Position numbers and translations under genes: made by a program
Source: Ancylobacter lacus
GTDB lineage: Bacteria > Pseudomonadota > Alphaproteobacteria > Rhizobiales > Xanthobacteraceae
DNA: 64,000 bases
Assembly (NCBI RefSeq): GCF_018390635.1
Contig: NZ_JAHBGE010000008.1
Coordinates: 1 to 64,000, forward strand
Direction of reading: 5' to 3'
Shown: in pieces, positions 53,154 through 61,330 of the stretch
How the letters are laid out: every line of letters starts with the position of its first letter
How positions within the stretch are numbered: the stretch's first letter is position 1
Notes under the pieces: model-generated
Database searches by the model: none
Told to the model about the DNA's origin: nothing
Seen by the model: the letters and a program-made list of their open reading frames with translations, nothing else

Positions 53154-53915
53154 TCACTTCAGCGGTACGTAGATGTCGATCACGAGATCGTCGGGCGAGG
53201 TGGAGCGGGGATCGGAGCGGTATTCCTCGATGTAGAGGTCCTGCGCCTCGAGGTCTTTTGCGTCCAGCAGGTTTGCGATCTGCTCATAGGTCGGGTCCAT
53301 CGCGTCATAGGAGCCGCGATGGGTGAAGCGCATCGCCCGGCCGGCGGGGGAGGCGGAGAAGGTGAGGCCGCCCAGCGGCTTGTCCGTGGTGGCCCCGGCG
53401 AAGGGCAGCGCCACCTCGAAGTCGAAGCCGGCATCGTCGGTGGCGGTGTAGACGACCATGGGCGGCCCGGCGGGCTTCAGCTTCATCCGCGCCAGCTCGG
53501 CGTCGGTCTCCTTCACCGCGTTGACGATGCTGACATAGCCCTCCTCCCAGCTCGACTGGCCCTTCCGGGTCAGCACCGCGCGGGGCTGCAGCTCCACCAG
53601 CTCGCCATAGCCATCCGGCCGGTTCTGCGGGTCGCGGTTGCCGTCGGCGGTGGTGACGCCATCCGGCGCGGCGGGCACGGGCTGGGTGTCGACGCCCTTG
53701 GGGTCGACCACCGGCGGGCTTGAGAGTGCATCGTCGTCGTCGCCGGGCAGGGCGGGCGCGGCGGCGGGCGGGCTCGCCTCCGGCGCGGTGCCGGCGGGCG
53801 GGGTGGCCGGCGCCTGCGCGCGCACGGCGGGAACGCCCGATCCGAGCGCCAGCAGCGCGAGGCCGGTGGCGGCGGCGCAAGGACGAAACAGGCGGCGAAG
53901 AGAGCGCAGATCCAT
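53154..53915 (-). CDS. Exported protein with GyrI-like effector-binding domain
   Basis: The 253-residue product has a signal peptide (LFRPCAAATGLALLALGSGV, cleavage about residue 33), then an alanine/proline-rich linker to about 105. A domain of about 148 residues follows that resembles the GyrI/AraC-effector-binding fold, with typical ends QPRAVLTRKGQ and DLVIDIYVPLK. Members of this fold bind small ligands, and here it would sit in the periplasm. No DNA-binding part is present. It lies downstream of the divergent dapF gene and 73 bases from rlmN. Confidence 0.72.
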   Translation of the reverse strand: MDLRSLRRLFRPCAAATGLALLALGSGVPAVRAQAPATPPAGTAPEASPPAAAPALPGDDDDALSSPPVVDPKGVDTQPVPAAPDGVTTADGNRDPQNRPDGYGELVELQPRAVLTRKGQSSWEEGYVSIVNAVKETDAELARMKLKPAGPPMVVYTATDDAGFDFEVALPFAGATTDKPLGGLTFSASPAGRAMRFTHRGSYDAMDPTYEQIANLLDAKDLEAQDLYIEEYRSDPRSTSPDDLVIDIYVPLK

Positions 53916-54229
53916 GGGTCACCCTGCCGGCGCGGAGCGGACCCGGTTCTAGCACTGTCCTTCCGCCGTCGCGATGGCAGATGTAAGCCGATTTCGCGGG
54001 GAGGAAAGCGTCGCCGCCCGGCAAACCGTGCGGGAAGGGTGCCGCAAAGGGAAGGCTGGCCTTCGCGCCGGCCCTTGCCCTATAAGGGCGCGAGCCGGCC
54101 GCCGGCACCCGGCCGCGGCGGGCGTGACCTTTCGACCCCGTGCCGCCGAGGCGCGGCCCCTTCGACCCCCCTCGCCGCCGCGCGCGGCCCTGTTCGACGA
54201 CGTCCCGGTGCGACGCGGAAAGCTGCTTC
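53916..54229. other. 314-base divergent promoter region before dapF
   Basis: Two genes start from this gap in opposite directions. An AT-rich TATAAG at 54081 is a candidate -10 for dapF. The stretch 54129-54200 shows degenerate 30-base repeats containing TTCGACCCC. Nothing else is recognisable. Confidence 0.4.
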
Positions 54230-55093
54230 ATGGCCCTGCTGGCGAACCGCCCCTTCGTGAAGATGAACGGCCTCGGCAACGAGATCGTGGTGCTCGACCT
54301 GCGCGCCGCCCCGGTCGCCGTGCCGCCGGACGAGGCGCGGGCGCTGGCCCGCCCGCAGGCGCTGCCCTTCGACCAGATCATGGCGCTGTACCCCGCCCGG
54401 ACGCCGGGCACCGACGCCTTCGTGCGCATCATCAATGCCGACGGCTCCGAGGCCGGCGCCTGCGGCAACGGCACGCGGTGCATCGCGCTGTATGAATCCG
54501 GCCGCACCGGCCGCGACCATCTGGTGTTCGAGAGCGTGGCCGGGCTGCTCGACTGCCGCATCGTGGCGGAAGGCGTCACCGCCGACATGGGCGCCCCCCG
54601 CTTCGGCTGGCAGGACATTCCCCTCGCCCACGCGGTGCCGCACACCGGCGCGGTGGAGCTGACGCTGGAAGGCCTCGCCGCCCCGGCCATGGCCAATGTC
54701 GGAAACCCCCACGCCACCTTCTTCGTCGCCGACCTCGCCGCCCATGATCTCGCCCGGCTCGGCCCGCGGCTGGAGCACCACCCGATCTTTCCCGAGCGCG
54801 CCAATATCGGGCTGGCGCAGATGCTGGCGCCGGACCACATCCGCCTCGCGGTGTGGGAGCGCGGCGCCGGCCTCACCCGGGCCTGCGGCTCGGCGGCCTG
54901 CGCCGCCGCGGTCAACGCCATGCGCACCGGGCGCAGCCCGCGCCGCGACGGCCAGCCGCTCCGCGTCACCCTGCCCGGCGGCGACCTGCTGATCGAATGG
55001 CGGCAGGCCGACGATCACATCCTCATGACCGGCCCGGCCGAGACCGAATTCGTCGGCGAACTCTCGCCCGCCATGCTCGGCGCCGCCGCCTGA
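54230..55093 (+). CDS. dapF: Diaminopimelate epimerase
   Basis: DapF converts LL- to meso-diaminopimelate for lysine and peptidoglycan. It is a cofactor-free two-base enzyme. The two catalytic cysteines are in AGACGNGTRC near residue 80 and RACGSAAC near 218. The family loop PHATFF also occurs. The ATG at 54230 gives 287 residues and follows GGAAAG. It heads the dapF-mtaB-ftsY operon, eight bases before mtaB. Confidence 0.95.
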   Translation: MALLANRPFVKMNGLGNEIVVLDLRAAPVAVPPDEARALARPQALPFDQIMALYPARTPGTDAFVRIINADGSEAGACGNGTRCIALYESGRTGRDHLVFESVAGLLDCRIVAEGVTADMGAPRFGWQDIPLAHAVPHTGAVELTLEGLAAPAMANVGNPHATFFVADLAAHDLARLGPRLEHHPIFPERANIGLAQMLAPDHIRLAVWERGAGLTRACGSAACAAAVNAMRTGRSPRRDGQPLRVTLPGGDLLIEWRQADDHILMTGPAETEFVGELSPAMLGAAA

Positions 55094-55101
55094 GAGCGTC
55101 C

Positions 55102-56454
55102 ATGACCGACTCCTCCCTGACCGACCCCGCCCCGACCGACGCGGCCGCCGCCGCGGCTTCCGGCGATCTGCCGGGCCACGTGCCGGCCGCGGCCGGCGTC
55201 GCGGTGATGACGTTCGGCTGCCGGCTCAACACGCTGGAATCGGAGGCGGTGCGCCGCGCCGCCGAGGCGGCGGGACTGGAGCGCGCCGTGGTGGTCAACA
55301 CCTGCGCGGTCACCGCCGAGGCGGTGCGGCAGGCGCGGCAGGCGATCCGCCGGCTGAAGCGGGAGGACCCCGGCCGCCGTATCCTCGTCACCGGCTGCGC
55401 CGCGCAGACCGAGCCGGAGACCTTCGCCGCCATGGACGAGGTCGAGCGGGTGGTCGGCAACGCCGAGAAAACCCTGCCGCAGACCTGGGTCGCGGCGCGG
55501 CAGGCGGTCGATTTCGGCATCGGGGCGGAGGAGAAGGCGGTCGTCGGCGACATCATGAGCGTGCGCGAGACCGCGCTGCACCTCATCGACGGCATCGAGG
55601 GCCGCACCCGCGCCTTCGTGCAGGTGCAGAACGGCTGCGACCACCGCTGCACCTTCTGCATCATCCCCTATGGCCGGGGCAATTCCCGCTCGGTGCCGAT
55701 GGGCGAGGTGGTGGCGCAGGTGCGCCGGCTGGTCGAGAACGGCTATGGCGAGGTGGTGCTGACCGGCGTCGACCTCACCTCCTACGGCGCCGGCCTGCCG
55801 GGCGCGCCGAAGCTCGGCACGCTGGTGCGCGCCATTCTGCGCCATGTGCCGGAGCTGGCGCGGCTGCGGCTGTCCTCGATCGATTCGGTGGAGGCCGATC
55901 CCGAACTGATGGCGGCGCTGGCGGAGGAGGAACGGCTGATGCCCCATCTCCACCTCTCGCTGCAGGCCGGCGACGACCTCATCCTCAAGCGGATGAAGCG
56001 CCGGCATTCCCGGGCCGACGCCATCGCCTTCTGCCGGGAGGCCCGGCGGCTGCGCCCCGATCTGGTGTTCGGCGCCGACATCATCGCCGGCTTCCCCACC
56101 GAGACCGAGGCGCATTTCCGCAATTCGCTGGCGCTGGTCGAGGATTGCGGGCTCACCCATCTGCACGTCTTCCCCTTCTCCCCGCGCCGGGGCACGCCGG
56201 CGGCCCGCATGCCGCAGCTTGCCCGCGAGGTGGTGAAGGAGCGGGCCAGGCGGCTGCGCGAGCGGGGCGCCCAGGCCCTGCTGCGCCACCTCTCCGGCGA
56301 GGTGGGCCGCCTGCGCGCGGTGCTCGCCGAGACCGAAGGCCTCGCCCGCACCGAGGGGTTCACCCCGGTGCGCCTTGCCCGCCCGCTGGAGCCGGGCACC
56401 CTTTCGACGCTGCGCATCGCGGGCCATGACGGCACGCGGCTGCTCGCGGCCTGA
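55102..56454 (+). CDS. mtaB: tRNA t6A37 methylthiotransferase MtaB
   Basis: MtaB is a radical SAM methylthiotransferase that makes ms2t6A at position 37 of tRNAs decoding ANN. It has the N-terminal UPF0004 domain with FGCRLNTLES and three cysteines. The radical SAM motif is NGCDHRCTFCIIPYGRG (CxxxCxxC near residue 178). The HLSLQAGDD segment follows, with a short C-terminal TRAM-like end. Length 450. A disordered alanine-rich N-terminal extension of about 30 residues is unusual. It is coupled to ftsY downstream (17 bases). Confidence 0.93.
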   Translation: MTDSSLTDPAPTDAAAAAASGDLPGHVPAAAGVAVMTFGCRLNTLESEAVRRAAEAAGLERAVVVNTCAVTAEAVRQARQAIRRLKREDPGRRILVTGCAAQTEPETFAAMDEVERVVGNAEKTLPQTWVAARQAVDFGIGAEEKAVVGDIMSVRETALHLIDGIEGRTRAFVQVQNGCDHRCTFCIIPYGRGNSRSVPMGEVVAQVRRLVENGYGEVVLTGVDLTSYGAGLPGAPKLGTLVRAILRHVPELARLRLSSIDSVEADPELMAALAEEERLMPHLHLSLQAGDDLILKRMKRRHSRADAIAFCREARRLRPDLVFGADIIAGFPTETEAHFRNSLALVEDCGLTHLHVFPFSPRRGTPAARMPQLAREVVKERARRLRERGAQALLRHLSGEVGRLRAVLAETEGLARTEGFTPVRLARPLEPGTLSTLRIAGHDGTRLLAA

Positions 56455-56471
56455 ACCTGCCGGAACCCGAC

Positions 56472-57410
56472 ATGAGCGAGAACGACGCCCCCCGGCCCGG
56501 CTTCTGGAAGCGGCTGACCCAGGGCCTGACCCGCACCGCGACCAACCTGTCGAGCGGCATCACCGACCTCTTCACCAAGCGCAAGCTCGACGCCGCCACG
56601 CTGGAAGACCTCGAGGACATCCTCATCCGCGCCGATCTCGGGGTGGAGACCGCCGGCCGCATCAGCGAGGCGGTGGGCAAGGGCCGCTACGAGAAGAGCA
56701 TCGACCCCGACGAGGTGCGCGGCCTCGTCGCGCAGGAGATCGAGCGGGTGCTGGCCCCGGTCGCCACCCCGCTGGTGTTCGATCCCGCCATCCGGCCGTT
56801 CGTGCTGCTGATGGTCGGCGTCAACGGCTCGGGCAAAACCACCACCATCGGCAAGGTGGCGGCGCGTCTGCGCGCCGAGGGCAAGAAGGTGGTGCTGGCC
56901 GCCGGCGACACCTTCCGCGCCGCCGCCATCGAGCAGCTCAAGGTCTGGGCGGACCGCACCGGGGCCAGCATCGTTTCCCGCGAGCCGGGCGCGGATGCCG
57001 CCGGCGTCGCCTTTGACGGGCTGGCGAAGGCCCGCGCCGAGGGCGCCGACGTGCTGATCGTCGACACCGCCGGCCGGCTGCAGAACCGCGCCGAGCTGAT
57101 GGCGGAGCTGGAGAAGGTGGTGCGGGTGCTGAAGAAGCAGGACCCCGCCGCCCCGCACGCGGTGGTCCTGGTGCTGGACGCCACCGTCGGCCAGAACGCG
57201 CTGTCCCAGGTCGAGGCGTTCCGCCGGGTGGCGGGCGTCACCGGCCTCGTCATGACCAAGCTCGACGGCACCGCCCGCGGCGGCATCCTGGTCGCGATCG
57301 CCGCCAGGCACGGCCTGCCGGTGCATCTGGTCGGGGTGGGCGAGGGGGTGGACGACCTCCAGCCCTTCACCGCCCGCGATTTCGCCCGCGCCATCGTCGG
57401 GCTGGACTGA
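56472..57410 (+). CDS. ftsY: Signal recognition particle receptor FtsY
   Basis: FtsY is the membrane-associated GTPase that receives signal recognition particle complexes. The short N-terminal helix ([16 protein letters not shown]) lacks the long acidic A domain of E. coli, as is common in alphaproteobacteria. The NG domain has the G1 loop [14 protein letters not shown] near residues 115-128. [17 protein letters not shown] and [10 protein letters not shown] follow. Length 312. It ends the dapF-mtaB-ftsY operon. Confidence 0.95.
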   Translation: MSENDAPRPGFWKRLTQGLTRTATNLSSGITDLFTKRKLDAATLEDLEDILIRADLGVETAGRISEAVGKGRYEKSIDPDEVRGLVAQEIERVLAPVATPLVFDPAIRPFVLLMVGVNGSGKTTTIGKVAARLRAEGKKVVLAAGDTFRAAAIEQLKVWADRTGASIVSREPGADAAGVAFDGLAKARAEGADVLIVDTAGRLQNRAELMAELEKVVRVLKKQDPAAPHAVVLVLDATVGQNALSQVEAFRRVAGVTGLVMTKLDGTARGGILVAIAARHGLPVHLVGVGEGVDDLQPFTARDFARAIVGLD

Positions 57411-57514
57411 GCGCCCTCGCCTTCCCGCCCCGCCGGCACGCCCCGGCACACCCGGCGCGGCCTTGATCCTGCCGCGCCCGCGGGCCACAACGGGGCATCA
57501 CCCGAGGACACCGC

Positions 57515-58135
57515 ATGACCGAGACGACGCCGGCGCCCGCGCGCACCATGCACCCGCTGCTCAAATTCGCGCTGGAGATGGGCCCGCTCGTCATCTTCTT
57601 CGTCGCCAACGGCAAGGCCGGCATCTATGTCGCCACCGCCGCCTTCATGGTGGCGACCTTCGCCGCGCTGGCGCTGATGTGGGTGCTGGCGCGCAAGATC
57701 GCGGTGATGCCGCTGATCTCCGCCGCGGTGGTGCTGGTGTTCGGCACGCTGACGCTGTGGCTGCAGGACGACCACTTCATCAAGCTGAAGCCGACCATGG
57801 TGAACGCGCTGTTCGGCGCCGCGCTGCTCGGCGGGCTGGCCTTCGGCCGGCCGCTGCTGCCCTATGTGCTGGGCGACGTGTTCCGGCTGAAGCCGGAGGG
57901 CTGGCGCCGGCTCACCATCCGCTGGGGGGTGTTCTTCCTCGCCATGGCGGTGCTGAACGAGATCGTGTGGCGCTCGGTGTCGACCGACACCTGGGTCGCC
58001 TTCAAGACCTTCGGCTATCTCCCGCTCACCTTCGTCTTCGCCCTGGCCCAGGCCCCGCTGCTGAACCGCTACGCGCTGGAGCCGGAGGCCGATGCCGCCG
58101 CCCGCGCCGCCGAGGGCCGCCCGGCGGCGGAGTAG
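57515..58135 (+). CDS. yciB: YciB-type inner-membrane septation protein
   Basis: YciB (formerly IspA/IspZ) is an inner-membrane protein tied to cell-envelope synthesis and division. The 206-residue product has about five hydrophobic spans and the family segments LKFALEMGPLVIFFVAN and FIKLKPTMVNALFG. CGAGGA precedes the ATG. It lies 104 bases after ftsY and may share its transcript. Confidence 0.92.
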   Translation: MTETTPAPARTMHPLLKFALEMGPLVIFFVANGKAGIYVATAAFMVATFAALALMWVLARKIAVMPLISAAVVLVFGTLTLWLQDDHFIKLKPTMVNALFGAALLGGLAFGRPLLPYVLGDVFRLKPEGWRRLTIRWGVFFLAMAVLNEIVWRSVSTDTWVAFKTFGYLPLTFVFALAQAPLLNRYALEPEADAAARAAEGRPAAE

Positions 58136-58169
58136 GGGGAGCGGGCCGGGGTGCCGGCCCGCCCGCCGT

Positions 58170-59219
58170 TCACGGGCAGGGGTTGCCCACGCGCTGGTGC
58201 ACCGCGTCGATCTTCGCCTCGACCTCGGGGCTGAGGACGAGGTCGATCGCGTCGATGTCGGTCTTGAGCTGCGCCATGGTGGTGGCGCCGATGATGACCG
58301 ACGTCATGAAGGAGCGCGACAGGCAGAAGGCGATCGCCATCTGCGCGGGGTCGAGCCCGGCTTCCGCGGCGATGCCGAGATAGGCCGCCACCGCCTCCTC
58401 CGTGCCCGGCGTCTCGTAGCGCTGGCCGCGGTTGAAAAGGGTGGAGCGCGCCCCGGCCGGGCGGGCGCCGTTCTGGTACTTGCCGGTGAGGTAGCCCTGC
58501 GCCAGCGGGGAATAGGCCAGCAGGCCGACATCCTCGCGCAAGCTCACCTCGGCAAGGTTCACCTCATAGGTGCGGTTCAGCAGATGGTATGCGTTCTGGA
58601 TCGACACCACGCGCGGCAGCCCCCCTCGCGCGTCGGCCTCGTGGAGGAAGCGCATCGTGCCCCAGGCGCTCTCGTTGGAGAGCCCGAAATGGCGGATCTT
58701 GCCTTCCTTCACGAGGTCCCCCACCGCTTCCAGCGTTTCGAGGATCGGGGTCTCCTCGCCGGAGACGTCCTTCCACCGCGTGGGGTTGGAGCCGAAATAC
58801 GGCACCGGCCGGCCCGGCCAGTGGAGCTGGTAGAGGTCGATATAGTCGGTCTGCAGCCGCGTCAGGCTCTTCTCCACCGCCTCGCGGATCTGCGCCCGGT
58901 TCGGCCGCGCCGGCGAGCCGTCGTCGCGGAACCACGTCATGTCGGAGAGGCCGCAGACCTTGGTGGCCACGATGACCTTGTCGCGGTTGCCCCGCGCCTT
59001 CATCCAGGTGCCGATGATGCGCTCGGTCGAGCCCTGGGTGTCGGGCTTGGGCGGGATGGAATAGAGCTCGGCGGTGTCGAGGAAGTTGATGCCCCGGTCG
59101 AGGGCATAGTCCATCTGGGCGTGGCCTTCGGCCTCGGTGTTCTGCTGGCCATAGGTCATCGTGCCGAGGCAGATGGCGCTGACCTCAAGGCCGGTGCGGC
59201 CAAGCGGGCGATACTGCAT
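58170..59219 (-). CDS. Aldo/keto reductase
   Basis: The 349-residue protein is a Tas-like NADP-dependent aldo/keto reductase. The catalytic tetrad is recognisable as D near residue 47 (NFLDTAELY), tyrosine in the same segment (about 50), lysine in IVATKVCG and histidine in LYQLHWPG. The ATG at 59219 matches the family start (MQYRPLGRTGLEVS). The substrate is unknown. It is divergent from neither neighbour in a conserved way and appears to be a stand-alone gene. Confidence 0.92.
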   Translation of the reverse strand: MQYRPLGRTGLEVSAICLGTMTYGQQNTEAEGHAQMDYALDRGINFLDTAELYSIPPKPDTQGSTERIIGTWMKARGNRDKVIVATKVCGLSDMTWFRDDGSPARPNRAQIREAVEKSLTRLQTDYIDLYQLHWPGRPVPYFGSNPTRWKDVSGEETPILETLEAVGDLVKEGKIRHFGLSNESAWGTMRFLHEADARGGLPRVVSIQNAYHLLNRTYEVNLAEVSLREDVGLLAYSPLAQGYLTGKYQNGARPAGARSTLFNRGQRYETPGTEEAVAAYLGIAAEAGLDPAQMAIAFCLSRSFMTSVIIGATTMAQLKTDIDAIDLVLSPEVEAKIDAVHQRVGNPCP

Positions 59220-59348
59220 GGGATTGTCCGGGAATCTGGGGGCAGGATGGAAGCAGGTGCGGCGTTGCACCGGGTTCTGCATGATAGGGGGCCACCCCCG
59301 GCCGGACAAGATGCCGCTTGGTCAGTGGCCTTGATCAGCCGCCTTTGG

Positions 59349-59834
59349 TCACTCGCCTGCCCCGCCGCGCGTGGCGCCCGCCGCCCTTCCCTCCCCGGCC
59401 CAGAAGGCGCGGGCCTGCGGCGGCAGCCGCGCCAGCGCCGCGGCAAGCCCCGCGGCATCGTCCCGCGCGGCATCGTCCGGAGCGGCCAGCGTCACGGCGA
59501 GGGCGGCGGCGACATGGCTGACCGCGTCGGCCCCGGCGAGGTTGTGGTGCGGCCGCAGCGCCTTCACGTCCCGCAGCACCGCCGCGGGGTCCCAGTTCTC
59601 CTCGCGTGGCTGCGGCTCCCAGTGCTGGATGAACATCCCGCCCAGCAGCGGCGGCAGCGCGGCGGCGAACAGCAGCGTTTCGGTGGGGTCGAGCCGGCGG
59701 CGGAAGGCCCGGAACACCGCGTCGACCACGGTGTAGGCCTGATGCCGGCTCGACAGGCCGGCGCGCTCCGCGACCTCGCCGAGAAAGCCGTCCAGCTCGG
59801 CGCTGGCGCGGCGATAGGCCATCGGAACCGTCAT
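59349..59834 (-). CDS. DUF2267 family protein
   Basis: DUF2267 proteins are small helical proteins of unknown role. The 161-residue product has the pattern YRRASAELDGFLGEVAERAG, then RHQAYTVVDAVFRAFRRRL, LPPLLGGMFIQHWEP and VKALRPHHNLAG. The C-terminal 50 residues are alanine-rich and more variable. It follows the esterase gene by ten bases on the same strand. The first ATG (59834) and one four codons later are both possible. Confidence 0.82.
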   Translation of the reverse strand: MTVPMAYRRASAELDGFLGEVAERAGLSSRHQAYTVVDAVFRAFRRRLDPTETLLFAAALPPLLGGMFIQHWEPQPREENWDPAAVLRDVKALRPHHNLAGADAVSHVAAALAVTLAAPDDAARDDAAGLAAALARLPPQARAFWAGEGRAAGATRGGAGE

Positions 59835-59844
59835 GCCCGCGTCC

Positions 59845-60489
59845 TCAGCCCTTCAGCGTCGCCAGCCACGCCTCCACCGCCGGCAGCATGCGCTCGACGA
59901 TGATGTCGACGCCGGCCGCGGTGGGGTGGACACCGTCGGCCTGGTTCAGCTTGCCCTGCCCGGCGACGCCGTCGAGGAAGAACGGGTAGAGCGGCACGCC
60001 GTATTTCGCCGCCAGCGCGGGGTAAAGGGCGTCGAAGCGCTGCTTGTAGGCGGCGCCCATGTTGGGCGGGGCCAGCATGCCGGCGAGCAGCACGGGAATG
60101 CCGCGCGCCTTCAGCCGCGCCAGCATCTCGTCCAGCGCCTTTTCCGCGAGGCCCGGGTCGAGCCCGCGCAGCGCGTCATTGGCGCCGAGTTCGAGGATCA
60201 CCCCCTGGGTGCCGTCGGGGATCGACCAGTCCAGCCGGGCGAGGCCGGCGGCGGTGGTGTCGCCGGAAACCCCGGCATTCTCGATCACAACGTCGTGTCC
60301 GCGCGCCTTGAGCGCCGCCTGCAGCCGGGCCGGAAAGGCCTCCTTCGCCGGCAGGCCGAGGCCGGCGGTGAGGCTGTCGCCAAAGGCCACCAGCCGCAAA
60401 GGCTCCGCCCGCGCCGGTCCGGCGAGGGCCATAGTGCCCAGCGCCAGCAGCGCCAGCGCCAGATGACGCAAGGTCGTGAACGCCCCCAC
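59845..60489 (-). CDS. tesA: TesA-type periplasmic GDSL esterase/lysophospholipase
   Basis: The 214-residue enzyme is a SGNH hydrolase of the TesA/arylesterase group in the periplasm. The nucleophile is in VAFGDSLTAGLG (serine near residue 39). GND-type LELGANDALRG and DGVHPTAAG supply the oxyanion residue and the aspartate-histidine pair. I chose the GTG at 60489, which gives a clean signal peptide (LRHLALALLALGTMALAGPARA) after AAAGGGG. An ATG at 60594 would overlap the divergent ABC gene. The esterase sits back-to-back with a YbbA/YbbP-type exporter, as in many bacteria. Confidence 0.9.
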   Translation of the reverse strand: MGAFTTLRHLALALLALGTMALAGPARAEPLRLVAFGDSLTAGLGLPAKEAFPARLQAALKARGHDVVIENAGVSGDTTAAGLARLDWSIPDGTQGVILELGANDALRGLDPGLAEKALDEMLARLKARGIPVLLAGMLAPPNMGAAYKQRFDALYPALAAKYGVPLYPFFLDGVAGQGKLNQADGVHPTAAGVDIIVERMLPAVEAWLATLKG

Positions 60490-60592
60490 CCGCCCCTTTC
60501 GCCGACGGTGCAGCGCACCATATGCTGGCGTTCCGAACCATAGCCGGCTCGCGAATCCGGGGCGCCGCGAACGGCCGTTGAAACCAGAGATC

Positions 60593-61330
60593 ATGCAGCG
60601 CGATTCCTTCTCGTCTTCCGCTCCGGCGGTCCGGCTGGACAATGTCCAGCTTTCCCTCGGCTCCGGCGCGGCGCGGGTCCACATCCTCAAGGGCGTTTCC
60701 CTTCATATAGGGTCGGGCGAGGCGGTTGGACTGGTCGGCCCCTCGGGTTCGGGCAAATCGAGCCTGCTGATGGTGCTGGCCGGGCTGGAGCGGGCCGACA
60801 GCGGCACGGTCGAGGTGGCGGGCGAGCCGCTGACCGGGCTGGGCGAGGACGCGCTGGCGCGGTTCCGCGGCCGCCATGTCGGCATCATCTTCCAGGCCTT
60901 CCACCTCATCCCCACCATGACCGCGCTGGAGAATGTCGCGGTGCCGCTGGAGCTGGCGGGCCGGGCGGACGCCTTCGCGCGGGCCGCGGCGGAGCTGACG
61001 GCGGTCGGGCTCGGCCATCGGCTGGACCATTACCCCGCCCAGCTCTCCGGCGGCGAGCAGCAGCGCGTGGCGGTGGCCCGGGCGCTCGCCCCCGAGCCGG
61101 CCATCCTCGTCGCCGACGAGCCCACCGGCAATCTCGACGAGGAAACCGGCCGCCAGATCATGGAGCTGATCTTCGCCAGCCGCGCCGCGCGCGGCACCAC
61201 GCTGGTGATCGTGACCCACGATCTCGGTCTCGCCCGCCGCTGCGACCGGGTGGTGCGGCTGCGCTCCGGCCATATCGAGGCGGAAGACGCGGGAGCCGCG
61301 CCGCTGCCGGCCGGCGCGGTGCCGGCATGA
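60593..61330 (+). CDS. ABC exporter ATPase, YbbA type
   Basis: The 245-residue nucleotide-binding subunit has Walker A GPSGSGKSS near residues 43-51, the signature LSGGEQQRVAVARAL, Walker B ILVADEPTGNLD and the H-loop in IVTHD. It belongs to the MacB/LolD/YbbA branch. The ATG at 60593 overlaps the next gene by the ATGA at 61327. With the permease and the divergent TesA gene it forms the YbbA-YbbP-TesA set, whose physiological cargo is not established. Confidence 0.92.
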   Translation: MQRDSFSSSAPAVRLDNVQLSLGSGAARVHILKGVSLHIGSGEAVGLVGPSGSGKSSLLMVLAGLERADSGTVEVAGEPLTGLGEDALARFRGRHVGIIFQAFHLIPTMTALENVAVPLELAGRADAFARAAAELTAVGLGHRLDHYPAQLSGGEQQRVAVARALAPEPAILVADEPTGNLDEETGRQIMELIFASRAARGTTLVIVTHDLGLARRCDRVVRLRSGHIEAEDAGAAPLPAGAVPA

